A stretch of 64,000 nt of DNA from Tenebrio molitor (Eukaryota > Arthropoda > Insecta > Coleoptera > Tenebrionidae). Positions 33,351 through 44,337 of the stretch are shown piece by piece. Made by a program: the position numbers and the translations under genes. The stretch is taken from contig NC_091051.1 in NCBI RefSeq assembly GCF_963966145.1, positions 20,770,001-20,834,000 on the forward strand, written 5' to 3'. The stretch's first letter is position 1, and every line of letters starts with the position of its first letter. The notes beneath the pieces are model-generated. The model was not told where the DNA came from. It did no database searches and saw nothing but the letters and a program-made list of their open reading frames with translations.

Positions 33351-33700
33351 TTGCTTGACATAAATGTTACTAAAAATGTTCAGTCTACGCTACAACAAAT
33401 AGATCCGGCGCGAAATTTAAAAAAAATGGAAAGAACAGGTTTAGACGAGTTGTTTTATTATTATTCTGCATGTTTGCACTTAGGAAAGACGAAAGACGAA
33501 AGAAAACTTCAATACAGTAGGAGTAATATATTAGGTTTTATTAATACAGGGTATTTCACGAGTAATAATGTGCCCGACGTAATAAAAAATGCAACCCACA
33601 ATACATTTTCGAATTTCCGAAAAAAGCTGGCTACTGAAATTAAAATATCCAGCTTTTTTCGGAAATGGCTAAACACAAGCAAGAGATTATTTAATATGTA
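33351..33700 (+). CDS. Unidentified coding-like frame, truncated
   Basis: A frame of about 117 codons (QSTLQQIDPARNLKKMERTG, LDELFYYYSACLHLGKTKDE, FRKKLATEIKISSFFRKWLN). Composition is protein-like and one of few plus-strand candidates. I do not recognise it. It is cut at 33,701 by the solo-LTR-like element, whose first bases supply the remaining codons of the open frame. It may be the C-terminus of the 4.7 kb element's own protein. No start context can be chosen with confidence. Confidence 0.35.
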
Positions 33701-33701
33701 C

Positions 33702-35472
33702 TGTAATGATTTGAATACATTACTTTTTCCGCCAAATATTTGAACCTGCGCAAAACGGTAACAAATGTGGTCGTGATCGTCATCGAATCGGAGGAGCCCT
33801 ACGTTGTGTCTTTCTTTTGGCGGAAAAAAGGTTCGGAATGCAAACGATGAGGGTTCCAGTTGGACGAGTGCCGCAAATAAACTTTTATTTCATTTATGTA
33901 ATTATTTGATCTGCAATAACTTTGAATTTTTGAAGCGAGCAACGCAAGATGGCAACACAACAAAATAAAAGATATACACAAATAAACAGCATTAAACGAT
34001 GCAACACAAAATACATCATTTACCAAAATCGACATAGCAAACGATGGATTTTTAAAGAAATAAAGACAAACAAGAAATTAGACACAATGCCAAATCTCAC
34101 GTTGCGCTCGCATACGCCAAACGAACCGACAAAGTGGATTTTTGAATTAAGGTGAATGAACGAATTTTTCCCGACAAAATACAAAAATAAACAAGTTATA
34201 AAACGCGGTTATTGCAAAACGGGACCGATAAAACCCCCGTAAATGGTATCCCAAAGGCGGAATCTTTTCAAACTTCATAACAAATTTTCCTTAAACACTA
34301 ATTACAATAAAATATTTCATTTCGGTACAGTTGAGATACGGGGACGCGCGGTTTCGTCACAAGTCGTTTAAATGGAGAGACAACAACTACAGAGTACATG
34401 TGTGAACATTCCTACAACCTCTAACGCATGCGACACCCCTGCGCCCTATTTCTACATCCGCATGCCGGTCGGAAGGGAGATGACGGGACACACAACTTCC
34501 ATGTGTGGACGTGAATCTCACGCGTAGGTTCGGAGGGGACGAGGCACAAAAAGAAAGGAAATTACGCTGAGCGAACGAAACTACAACGTGCAGTGATCTA
34601 TATAGTCCCAATCACCAATCAATGCCTATCGAAGTGCGGCACATTTATTACAACCCGTGACGAAACGAACGCTGATGTCGCTCTAAACTGCTTTTCCAAT
34701 TACATGACACAAACTTTTCTTCCGATACGAACAAATTACGATTTTAACAAATTTGTGAATTTAGCATGTCAGACTTTAATATTTACAATGTTTCCTACAT
34801 GCAAAACATACCTCTCACAACAAAACACAGTCCTGGCTCGAACAAAGATTAGTGGGACACGTGAAAAAAAAAGGCAACAAAAGTGGGATAAATTACCCAG
34901 GTGAATTAACACGTCGAATTCCTCACGGGGACACAAAATATCTACTCGGGACGGTAGTGAAATTGATTCAGATTTAACTTACAGATTTTTGAAATATTGG
35001 ATCGCTCTTCGCAAGGTGTGTTCTTTTCGAAAAACCAAACAAAAGTGACCTACCCCCCCTTCAACCACCCGCGCGAGAGAGCTTCAACCCCCGCTATATT
35101 TCCGCTCGCAGTTCCTAGTCTAGCCGCTAGTACCTTCACATTTGGCGCGCTGTTGTGGCGGTACCGGTAAGGTACTATATCTTTAGAAGGTAGCGCCTTT
35201 CCGCTCCACAATTTTTCGCCTCGAAATTAAAAGAGATGGCATTATCGATAAATCCTGTGAGTGTGACAAACATAGAATTATACACAATTTTAAGGGATGT
35301 TTGTATCGAGTCAAACAGATTCTATCTTTGTCACACTCACAGGATTTGTCGATAATGCCATCTCTTTTAATTTCGGGGCGAAAAATTGTGGAGCGGAATG
35401 GCGCTACCTTCTAAGGATATAGTACCTTAGGTACCGGAAATTTAAATTTAAATTTTAAACTGGGTCACTACA
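33702..35472. mobile_element. Solo-LTR-like element, family 1, copy 2 (1.77 kb)
   Basis: Begins TGTAATGATTTGAATACAT, ends GGGTCACTACA, flanked by a perfect 4-bp repeat GTAC (33,698-33,701 and 35,473-35,476). Closely matches 14,250-16,118 in its outer ~180 and ~350 bp; the middle is more diverged. A CTATATAG box near 34,600 could be a TATA element if this is an LTR. It carries a 262-bp MITE. Confidence 0.65.
35168..35429. mobile_element. 262-bp palindromic MITE, 8-bp TSD GGTACCGG
   Basis: Arms beginning TAAGGTACTATATC pair over about 95 bp with only a few mismatches. The perfect 8-bp direct repeat GGTACCGG flanks it (35,160-35,167 and 35,430-35,437). The sister copy of the host element (at about 16,075) has a single GGTACCGG, which is the empty site. 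The 8-bp TSD allows hAT, P or Merlin; the terminus does not look like a standard hAT. Confidence 0.85.
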
Positions 35473-35476
35473 GTAC

Positions 35477-36212
35477 TCCTATTTAATGCATGAACAAAAA
35501 TTACCTCTGTATCATTTTCGATGTTTGTAATTAGATTCTTGAGGCACGCACTCACTTCACAAATTTAAAAAAATCAAGAAAAAATCGCAACGGAACAGAT
35601 CTAAACAGCAACACGATCAAAACTAATAACTTTTAAAACCAGAGAATCGCAAAACAAAGCTGAAAAATCGCAAATCTAAATGCTTAAACCACTTTGACAA
35701 AACTGACAATTTCAAATTTGAAATGTCATATAAGTAATTTATTTTTCGCGTGGGTTTTATAACAACCAATGAGAATCAGTGCTCTAAGATATTACCAACA
35801 CAATCTATGATACATTCTTAATATTTTAATGTTATGGTTTGGGAATTTTGTTATCTAAGGATATTTAAAAAAATGCATTCTATCAGTGGACGTAGTCTAT
35901 TACTAAACACTTTTTTGTCAAAAACCATTAAAAATAATTATATATTTTCTTCAAAAAATGCTAACTATGCGACTCTAGAAGACAAACTGAACGTCTAAGC
36001 CGGTCAACAACGTGCTACCGAAAATCTGCCTATTCTTCTTTTTCCACAAACAATTAATTCCAAACAAGTTTCAATATAACAATATACTCTTCCCAAAGTC
36101 ATTCTATATTGTTCTCTAGTATTTTTCTTGCGAAAATAACGATTTCTAACTGGAAAATTTCAGTTCTTATAAATAAACAATAAATTAATGAAACAAACAA
36201 TGAGCGGCAATT
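35477..36212. other. Unassigned right interior of the TA-flanked element
   Basis: No coding family recognised in about 740 bp before the right long TIR. Confidence 0.4.
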
Positions 36213-36324
36213 TTTAACCTATAAAGGTTTGAATATGTTTAATTTATAACACATTAAAAAAATTTCGTTCAAATCCGAGCTCTTGCTACCGGTTCCGAAA
36301 TAAAAACCTAACGTTACTCCACTA

Positions 36325-37937
36325 CGTGGCTTTTTGTTCGAGCGGAGCGCATTCGTCATTCTCCAGATCGAGTTGTCCTCCGCGGTGAGAGATTTGAGTT
36401 TTCTTTCCCACCGATTACTGCGGTGATCGATGAGCGCGTATTTAACTTCGTTGCCGAGGCGCATTGCTTTCGTCCTGTCAACGGCGCTGCCAGTTCGGTA
36501 GGCTTGGCGGCTGGCGAGATTTTTTGCGCGAACTAAATCGACCATAAATTGCGGCAAATTTTCTTTTTTCGGCGGCTCGACCCGAATTCGAGTTGAGTCG
36601 AACATGGCGATTTTGATTTTTTCCTCGAAAGCGCCGGCTGCATTCTCAAGGTCTTCGACCGATTCGATGCGAGGAACCGGGCTGAAATCTGACACGAGGA
36701 TTTCCGCGAAGCGCGACCAATTCGTGTTTTGAACGGTTGGATTTCTGTTCGTGCCGTTTACTTCGTCACCGATGTGCATCAGCACAGGCAAGTGGTCGGA
36801 GTCTAGTGCCTGAGAGGCGTGTAGACGAGTTTGGATAGGCACGTTTTTTAACAGCGCGATATCGAGCGTGTCGGCGTGAAGTCGCGAGCGTCGTAATATG
36901 TTGGCTCCGGGGGAGCCTCAATTAGGAGGTCGATGTTGTACGCGTGTTCGATTAAAATTTCGCTCTTCGACTGCCCCAGGCCTCGCGCTTGGCGTTGAAA
37001 TCGCCCGCGGCGATGACCGAGGTGGCGGAATCTAAAATTTCGTTGATATCGTTTTCCCGGAGCAAGAGTCGCGGGGGGTGGTAACACGAAATGATCGTCA
37101 ATGGACCGTTCGCGACTTTGATTGTCACGGCGATGGCTTCCAGATTCTGGAGAACAGGAAGCGCGATCTGGTGATGTCAAATTTCACGGCGGACGTAAAT
37201 GGCTGTTCCTCCTCCAGGACCGCAAGTGCGGTCGAAGCCCCGAATCTTGGGGTCTGGGGTGCCGGGTTGTAATTTGGTCTCGCTGACCAACAACGTGTCG
37301 AGATCGTGATCGTCTGCGAAGACTTCCAGCTCGTTGCGGGAGCTTCGTAGACCGCGTGCATTGTAGAATGCGATCTGTAGCGACCTAACACTTGACTGTT
37401 GTACTGTCATTAACAGTCGAGAAGAATTTTGGGAATGATGGCGAGCACGTTTTGGAGGATCTCCTCCTTCGTGTTCGACATCTGAATCGCTTGGAGAATT
37501 TCGGTCAGGGCTTTACCGATTGCTTGGGGGTGGCCTGCAGGAGGGTAGCGGGCGCGGTCTTTTTAGTCGCGGCTGCGTCCGCGAAGCTTTTTGACGCGTT
37601 GTTGTTGGTCGCGGTTTTGGTCTCGGGGCCGGTTTTTGGGGCTGAGGGCGTGACGGGGTCTGCGGGGGGTGGCGGATTGTTTCGGGGGGCCCGCGGCGGG
37701 TTTTTGTTGCGGTTTGGGTGCCGCTGGACCTGAAGATTTTTTGGTTTGGAAACCCCTGGGGAACTTGGGGCATCCCCGATAGCTCGCGGTGTGAGCCACG
37801 CCGCAATTTGCGCATTTTGCCGCATCATCATTTGTTTTTTTGCACAACACTGCGTAGCTGAGGCGGTTTAGCCGAGGCGAAGCAACACGAGCACTCGCAA
37901 AACATTTTCCGGACGTGTAATCCACAAAATTTTTCAT
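36325..37937 (-). pseudogene. LINE copy g: ORF1 remnant and endonuclease
   Basis: 37,937-37,505 is a short ORF1 with a knuckle (CANCGVAHTASYRGC) and a Pro/Lys-rich tail. 37,410-37,177 opens ORF2: SLQIAFYNARGLRSSRNELE, LLVSETKLQPG (catalytic E), GGGTAIYVRREI. Shifted frames then show LTIISCYHPPRL, VIAAGDFNAKREAWG, and 36,842 onward LDSDHLPVLMHIG (catalytic D/H), followed by the linker SIWRMTNALRSNKKP. This is the APE-type endonuclease of a Jockey-like LINE. It continues as RT at 31,603 after the 4.7 kb insert. Confidence 0.8.
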
Positions 37938-37967
37938 GTCGACAAATTTAAATCATTTTTAAAAAGT

Positions 37968-38036
37968 AAAAAATTTGTTTCACAAGCGGAATCGAACCCG
38001 CGACCCTTGCGTCCCTGAGCCAATTACCAATTAACA
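37968..38036 (-). other. tRNA-like fragment (pol III box B)
   Basis: The minus strand contains GGTTCGATTCC, a perfect pol III box B, preceded by GGGTCGCG and followed by GCTTGTG, which can form a T arm. A weak box A-like TGGCTCAGGGA lies about 25 bp upstream, too close for a complete tRNA. It may be a truncated tRNA or a tRNA-derived SINE head at the junction between two LINEs. Confidence 0.35.
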
Positions 38037-39244
38037 ATTCTTTATTCAGTTCATTATTTACGGGTTCATTTATTTATGGGTGCTTTGCCTTGGTCGGCTT
38101 ACAATGTTTCGGCTTATATATGTTTAATGTCCCTACCCCTGTTCGGGGATTCACAACTGTTTTAATTAGTATTTACACATTATTTACATGTCTTAAGATT
38201 ACTATTTACAATGGTTTTGTTTGGATTTTTATTATTTATTTACATGGTTAGTTTATTTACATGAGTTTGTTCCCAGACCCGCGGCCGCCAGCAGCCTCTC
38301 TGTTCACTCCCTCAACTCCCCTCCGGGTTCCGAAGCGCTTCCCCCGGTTTGCGTTTTTGGTATTATGTTTGAGTAACTTTTTTTGTTTTTGTTTTATTTT
38401 GTTCAATTAGATAAATCAAGTGTGCTATAAGGTAGTTTGTGTTTTGTTCTTTTTAGTTTTTTGTGTGTGTTAATGATATTATTTGTCAGGGGGTTTGTGT
38501 CCTATTCGATTGCGGTAAAAGCCGGTGGAGAGTCTGTTAATATGTGCTCTCAGCATTTCGACGTTTGCTGTGTCGTGTAGTGTAACTATTTTAGTGTATC
38601 TGCTTGAGCTAGTGGCAAATCTGAGGCATTTATTTTGAAATCGGTGAAGTGGTATTAATGTCGTTTTTGAGATGTTGCACCACACCGGCGCTGCATACGT
38701 GACAACTGGTCTAATTATTGTTTTGTATATTTTAATTTTGTTGTGGTTTGACAGCTTACTATTTTTACTCATTAATGGGAAAAGTGCATTAAATGTGTTT
38801 CTGGCTTTTTCAAGTGTCTTGTTGACATGCGTATGAAATGTTAGTCTGGAGTCGAAGTGTACTCCTAAATATTTAACGGATGGTTTTGTTTGAATTTTCT
38901 GATTTTTCACCTTAAGGGGCGTAATAATTTTATTATTCGTAAGTTTTTTGCTAAAGAGGATTGTTTCTGTTTTTGCTGGATTGATCTCAATTAGCCATTT
39001 GTCAAAGTAGTCCTCCAGCAGGTTCACCTGGATTTGTAACTGTTTATTGGCAACTTCCGCGTTAAACGAGTGCGCATATACCGCGGTGTCGTCCGCGTAT
39101 AGTGCAAGGTTTGTTTTTGTGAATTTTGGTATATCGTTTATATAAATTGAGAATAATTTTGGGCCAAGAATTGAGCCTTGTGGGACTCCTGCTTTAATTG
39201 GTTTTTGATCCGAAAGGGTTGACTCTACTTTCACCTGAAGGGTT
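38030..39244 (-). pseudogene. LINE copy h: RT catalytic core, C-terminus and 3' UTR
   Basis: The frame 39,234-38,479 is open for 251 codons: STLSDQKPIKAGVPQGSILG, LALYADDTAVYAHS (intact YADD), NPAKTETILFSKK, SVKYLGVHFDSRLTFHTHVN, RPVVTYAAPVWCNI and a complete C-terminus. About 440 bp of 3' UTR follow, ending in AATTGTTAATTGGTAATTGG near 38,028. It is the best preserved RT in the window. Its upstream RT residues continue at 41,752 beyond the family 2 element, in frame. Confidence 0.85.
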
Positions 39245-41751
39245 ATGACCTAAAGTTGGCCAGTGACAGCTCCGGGCTCTCAGGGGGTTTTTCGGGGCAG
39301 AGGGCGTGGGTTCGGATTTAAAAAAAATGGGCGCCAGGCAGCTATTGTCTTGAGCTGGTTGTTGCTTGTCCAGCTGCCGGGACAAGTGCTCAGTTCTTAC
39401 TCGTCGAAGGGAGTTTGAAAGCAAATTCGTCCGAACGTTAAATAAATTAATTTATTCAATTGTCACTCCAAAGGCAGGTATCAGTGATTCTGTACTGGTT
39501 CACACGAGTGCGACAATGGTTCGATTGTAACTATTGTGTGAAAAATGGAAAAAGTGGAACCAGTACTTTCAGATGGCCTTAATAATTAACTTTGGTCGTA
39601 ACCAGAAAAGCTTTTCCTTCACATGTGACCGAATCTTAAACTAAACATGATATTCTTCGACGAAATAAAAGGTGTTTTGATTCTTGATGGGAAACCCCCC
39701 GAACTTAACTTCCTTCTGATCGAGCTAATAATTGAAATTAAATTTAATCACCCAAGGTCAAGATTGGGGTGTCACCTTGACTAAAAATAAAAATTGATCC
39801 TGATAGGAAAGTTTAAAATCGGTGAAGTTCCGAAACGTGAAATTTGACTGAAATTTCTTTAATTTGACGTTGAATGAAAATTGAATGAAAAAGTTCTTAC
39901 AAAAAAATTCCTAACATTTGCTTAGTTTCTAAAAAGTCCTAAACATACAAAAATTGTTAACGTGAGAAGCGGGAAATTCGAGGCGTTCTTTGATTTTTCG
40001 CAAATCCGCAATAAAAATGTGGCGACTTATCTTATGCCGGATATGTTGTCTCCTCGAATAGCGTCCTTTCGGCTTGCGGTACGATACGATTCCTACATGA
40101 TGGCGTCACAGCGTGACCTTGACGTTTTTCGATATTTCTTGGCCGGAAACGAAACGATGCTGAACGATAACTCTTGCAAACAATAGCCCTTAACGAACGA
40201 TGTGGCCCTCGACCACCCTAACGAACGATGTGGCGACGAATCACCCTAGGGAACGATTGCCCAAAAGACGGCAAGTGGTCCGGCGAAAGCTGACCCTAAA
40301 GAACAACGTTCCTGGCTCGAACTATAGCCCCAAATAACGATGACTGGTCCGGCTGACCCTAAAGAACAACCCCTAACGAATTGTCGTTAGTGTTGCGAAA
40401 GTCAAACGATTCGGTAATTACCTTTCCGCTGAAAGGGGTTGCTTCACGATAATTCGAAGGAGGACTTTCCGGTTCTCCTTCGCGATACGGTAACGGTAAT
40501 CTGGCTCGAACTACCCCTAACGGACGAAAGTTAGTGAAGTGAATTCGCTAATGACGGATAATTACCTCTATCTCGCTAGATGACGAGGGGTTTCTCGACC
40601 ACGGCAAAACGGTAATCGATAAAACGGTAAATCTTCGGGCTCTTCGACGGCCCCGAAGGCTGGCAGCGCCGGACGATAAGCGCCATGGCGTTCGGCAATC
40701 CACCCACAGGGATGATTGCGGATCCCGAACGCCACGCACGTGATTCGCAGCGCGACTTGCGGCACCTGCCGCCCGCTCGGCGGTCGCCGACCGAGTCCTT
40801 CATTTCCGCTCGCGATGGGTTTTTTTGGCTACCCCCGAATCTAAGCTAGCAACACGAAAGATCTGGACCTTATTCAGTTGAGCGATAAGGCGTCCCGGTA
40901 ATTGCACGGACCGCGCATCTTGATGACAACTTCCGGCGATCCTACACTTGCGCGCTAAATGACAGATGGTCGAACATGGCGCCGGTTTGTTTACGTTGGA
41001 CGTCACCGATCGGAAAATCCGGATGTCGAAGCGGTAATGTGTCGGTGAGTCCACGCGTAACACAGGAAAGATGTTGACGGCAATTTCCCGCAGGATCTCA
41101 AAAGGTTGGACACCACAAGGATGAAGGAAGAGGGTTGGGGAAAAGAAGAGAAGAAGATAACTTTCCGGCAAGTCACGGGAACAAAAGGGAATCGGAACTA
41201 ACTTTGCCGTACGGTTACCCGAGCTGAGAAGAAGAAGAAGAAGGATTGAAGGAAAAGGAAAGGAGAAAGAAGAAAAAAGCGAACGATGAATAGATAGGCC
41301 GCAGCTAGACAGCCTAGAGGCGTGAGGCCACCTCAGCCTAAAATTTAGGGGCTAACATGCGTGATTCCAGCCGCCCCAAAACTGGCTGGCACAAAGACTC
41401 TACATTGAAAAAACAGTAGAAAAAGAAACCGCAAAATGAACAAACGAAAACCGAAAGTGAAACTGAAAGCGAAACCGAAAGAAAACTGAAAGTGATCCGA
41501 TTAACAAAAAATGAACCCTGAACCGATAAACTCAAAATGATTTGACTGACGGCACAAACAAACTGAATTATTTCGAAATGAGCGTCCCGAAAAAGGTTAC
41601 GGCAGGATGGGCGCGTCGCGACGTCATGTGCCTTGCGTTGTCTTGCTTGTTCCCGATTTTCGAACAGCGATCTATTTGTCCCGCGAGCATAAGTAGGACC
41701 TCTTGGCCTCCTACTCCGGCCAGGACGAATGTGGCAAATTGACCTGCTACA
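39245..41751. mobile_element. Solo-LTR-like element, family 2, copy B (2.5 kb)
   Basis: Starts ATGACCTAAAGTTGGCCAG and ends ACCTGCTACA. A perfect 5-bp repeat GGGTT flanks it (39,240-39,244 and 41,752-41,756). Removing it with one repeat joins LINE RT in frame (NNRTL to QVKVEST), which confirms the boundaries. Matches 24,706-26,805. It has degenerate CCCTAACGAACGAT repeats at 40,180-40,390 and a purine-rich block at 41,100-41,500. No coding region, so I infer a solo LTR. Confidence 0.75.
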
Positions 41752-42159
41752 GGGTTCTGTTGTTTAGATATGAATGAATTAATTTTATGAAATTTACCGG
41801 TAACTCTTTTTGTATTAGTTTATATGTCAAACCTTGCACCCATACGCGGTCGAACGCCTTTTGGATGTCAAGCAGTGTCATGGAGGTCACTTTATCCTTG
41901 TTGTAATTATAGGCGATGTCGTTTTAGTGGTTGCATTGTTTTTTGGGTTGCCACTATTTTTGTTCCACGGGTTTGTTGTGGGTTGCGGTTGTTTGTCGGA
42001 GCTTATATTGTCCTGCCTTTGCAGACGGGGCAGCTCGTGCTGTTCGCAGGGTGGTCCCCGCCGCAGTTTGCGCATTTCAGTTCTTCTTTTGGTACTGGTC
42101 CCTGGTGCTCGTACGTGAAGTGCTCCTGGGCGCACTTCAAACACCTTGGTCTTGCGTTA
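41752..42159 (-). pseudogene. LINE copy h: ORF1 knuckles joined to RT start
   Basis: 42,159-41,925 carries CLKCAQEHFTYEHQGP and LKCANCGGDHPANSTSC, the last two zinc knuckles of ORF1. At about 41,920 it jumps to RT (NYNKDKVTSMTLLDIQKAFD, RVWVQGLTYKLIQKE, LIHSYLNNRT), so the endonuclease and RT N-terminus were deleted. The RT continues at 39,244. Confidence 0.75.
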
Positions 42160-42806
42160 AGCTTCGGTTTCCTACAAAACGGTACCGTAAATTAGCGTCT
42201 GTAATTTGACGGCAAATGACGTCACAAAAAACGGGGGCGTCCTTGTAAATGCCAGTGTTTTCCTCTAGAGCGTTAGGCCCTACCGCTTCGTGAAAGTACG
42301 CCACCGTATTATCGGAAGCGGCCGCTCTGTACACTGGGATATTGCTAGTACGTTTTTGTGCGGTGGTCCAGTGCAGAAATTCTACTGTTTAGTACGGTTT
42401 TGCGTTGATAGAGGCATAGGATCATCCAAAGCAGCTTGATATGGAGCGAGCACTTTGGCTTCACGTAAAATATTGTGCAAAATACAAGCACATGTAATTA
42501 ACTTATTAATTGTTTCGGGAGTAACAACAATAGGTTGAAAGAAAATGCGAAAATATGTACATAAGATGCCGAAGTTGTTTTCAGTTGTACGCCTTCCACG
42601 AGATAGACGATAATTATTATACACAGCTTTAGACTCATCATTCATAGATTGTAACTGGACAGCGGCCGTATTTTACTGCACGGTTCTCGTCGTTACTTTA
42701 CAATAAAGTTCACCGTCCAAGCGGCCGTACTTTACTCCACCGATGACGGCCGTCAAATTACGGCCGGTATTTTACGGTAAGTACCGCTTAGTAGGAAACC
42801 GAATCT
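42160..42806. mobile_element. PIF/Harbinger element, internally deleted, TSD TTA
   Basis: Termini AG(C/A)TTCGGTTTCCTAC at both ends in inverse orientation, flanked by TTA (42,157-42,159 and 42,807-42,809), the classic PIF/Harbinger duplication. Subterminal arms (AATTTGACGGC, CGGTAC) also pair. It interrupts LINE copy h ORF1 between the EWT/MNQLE region and the knuckles. Confidence 0.85.
42382..42645 (-). pseudogene. HARBI1-like nuclease C-terminal fragment
   Basis: Minus-strand frame reads YNNYRLSRGRRTTENNFGIL, FRIFFQPIVVTPETINKLI and CACILHNILREA. This is the RLSR.R...EN.FGIL (catalytic E) and CILHN.LR end of PIF/Harbinger nucleases. Earlier catalytic residues are deleted. It lies within the TTA-flanked element and supplies its superfamily independently of the TSD. 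Confidence 0.8.
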
Positions 42807-42809
42807 TTA

Positions 42810-43464
42810 GAGTTGCGCTGTCCACTCGACACGTGTATTTAATAATGTTTTGACTTGTGTTTCCAATTGGTTCATCGTGATCGTTTTATCCGTGATCACT
42901 TTAACTTTAATATCCTCATATCGTGCTCTTTTTTTAGGCCTTCTTGTATTTACAGTTCCGTCTGATTTTGGCACAGCCCTCGTAAAACAAATGCATGTGT
43001 TTTTTCCTCTCGATGTGTAAAAGTGTGAAAGCTTGTTTCAGTGAATCCTGAATTTTATTCCAGTTTACCTTGCTGGTTGTGTAAATAGTTGTGTTTTTAC
43101 GCGTAAATTTAATAGTGAAGTTACTTCCCACAATTGCTCTAAGTCGCATCTGTCTTTTGTAATTTTCTGCGAGACCGTGGATTGTGATGGGTGGCGGCGT
43201 CTTCTCCTTTGGGGGTGTAGTTGTCGAGGTCGATGCGGGAGACGCTGTATCCATTTTCTCCTCGACGTTGGCTAGGGGTTGGTAACTGTTCTTTACGACG
43301 AGTTTCGGGAAATTTCTATTGTCCGTAATTTTTGGTATTTTCGGTTCTTTAGCGGGACCCTTCCAGCCCGACATGTCGTCGCCAGATGCGGGCGATTCGT
43401 CTCGGTCGATTTCTCTACTCATTTCGGTATTACTGTTTTTCAGCAACAATTTACAATCGGCCAC
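42810..43464 (-). pseudogene. LINE copy h: ORF1 N-terminal half
   Basis: The frame 43,464-42,934 starts MADCKLLLKNSNTEMSRE, has NSYQPLANVEEKMDTAS, PPPITIHGLAENYKRQ and FTIKFTRKNTTIYTTSKV, the expected ORF1 order. A frameshift near 42,960 then gives GLCQNQTEL, and later VITDKTITMNQLE-like sequence runs to 42,810. It parallels copy e (27,600-27,180). The likely 5' end of the element is close to 43,490. Confidence 0.75.
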
Positions 43465-43499
43465 ACCTTTTTATTAAGTCTGGCTTTTAGCCCCCACTA

Positions 43500-43970
43500 T
43501 TATTTATTTATGACTAGTTTCACTGGGGATTATTTAAATTCACACTTTGAACTGGCACTTTACTGTGGTCCTTAACTGTGTACTTAATGCCGATTGGTCT
43601 ATTAAGTTCGGATCCGAGGTGACTGGGCGATTGTCCAGTGGCGGCGTTTTTGCGGCGGCGGATGTTGAACAGCCCCTTCTCCAAATGACGATCCCAGGGT
43701 TGGTCCGGGAACATCTGATGGGCGACACGCAGGATCTTCTCCATTTCTTGATTCTGACGTTCCGTGGGGTTGGCACGTGGATGGTAATTGGCCGTTGGCC
43801 AGTGTCTTAAGCGCCACCGACGACACACGCGCTTAAACCGATTGCTCTTGAATTGGGTGCCGTCAACACTGCCTGCGGGTAACCCCAACGACAAAATACT
43901 TCATTCTCCAGTGCGTCTTCCTGTCTTTGCTCGGGCGTCGTTTCAAGGGGGCCGTTGTCCATTTCCCACT
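43500..43970 (-). pseudogene. Ty3/Gypsy integrase fragment
   Basis: Minus-strand NEVFCRWGYPQAV (about 43,900), then SVDGTQFKSNRFKRVCRRW and YHPRANPTERQNQEMEKILR, WDRHLEKGLFNIRRRKNAAT and GQSPSHLGSELNRP (43,894-43,520). This is the second half of a retroelement integrase core with the DGTQF and NPTER motifs and the E of the DDE triad. One frameshift lies near 43,890. No LTR or other pol domain adjoins it. Confidence 0.8.
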
Positions 43971-44335
43971 GACCTTATTTTCATTTATTTTTCCCAAATT
44001 CCATCTTTCAAGGTTTTCGGTTATATGCCACTTTTGAGAGAAGCATTGGATCTGCAGCTACCCGTCAGATCTCAATTTAAAGCTAAACACTTCAAGTTCA
44101 TTTCCCATGACTTTTCTCATGGGGCGAGTATTTTTGATGATATTTAATAAAATAAGAGACGTTGGGGTCCCACAAGACACTAAAACTTTTATAACTCTCT
44201 ACTAAGAGCATTGCACATTCATCCGAAATATTTTCCACGTTTTAACGGCACGAATTCAAAATTCTTGGTTGTAGGTTCGCGGGAGAATGAAAATTTTATT
44301 TTGAAAGCACACTTTAGCGACGAATCCCTTCCTTG
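43971..44335. other. Unassigned sequence
   Basis: Probable continuation of Gypsy pol decayed beyond recognition on the left, then no recognisable feature. Confidence 0.35.
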
Positions 44336-44337
44336 TA

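Larger units (their letters stand above)
31606..36322. mobile_element. 4.7 kb TA-flanked element with long TIRs inside LINE copy g
   Basis: Inverted termini GTGGAGTAACG (31,606) and CGTTACTCCAC (ending 36,322) are flanked by TA. The inverted match resumes inward at TTATTTCGGAACCGGTAGCA and CTTTATAGGTTAAAAA (to 31,735) and the complements at 36,213-36,290. LINE coding lies on both sides (NALRSNKKP at the right, IHGTRGL at the left). It contains two unidentified open frames and a solo-LTR-like insert. TA duplication suggests a Tc1/mariner-like target preference. The superfamily is not established. Confidence 0.65.

Noticed and set aside
37392..37733. Plus-strand Gly/Ala/Leu-rich frame
   Set aside because: Shadow of the Pro/Lys-rich ORF1 remnant on the minus strand.
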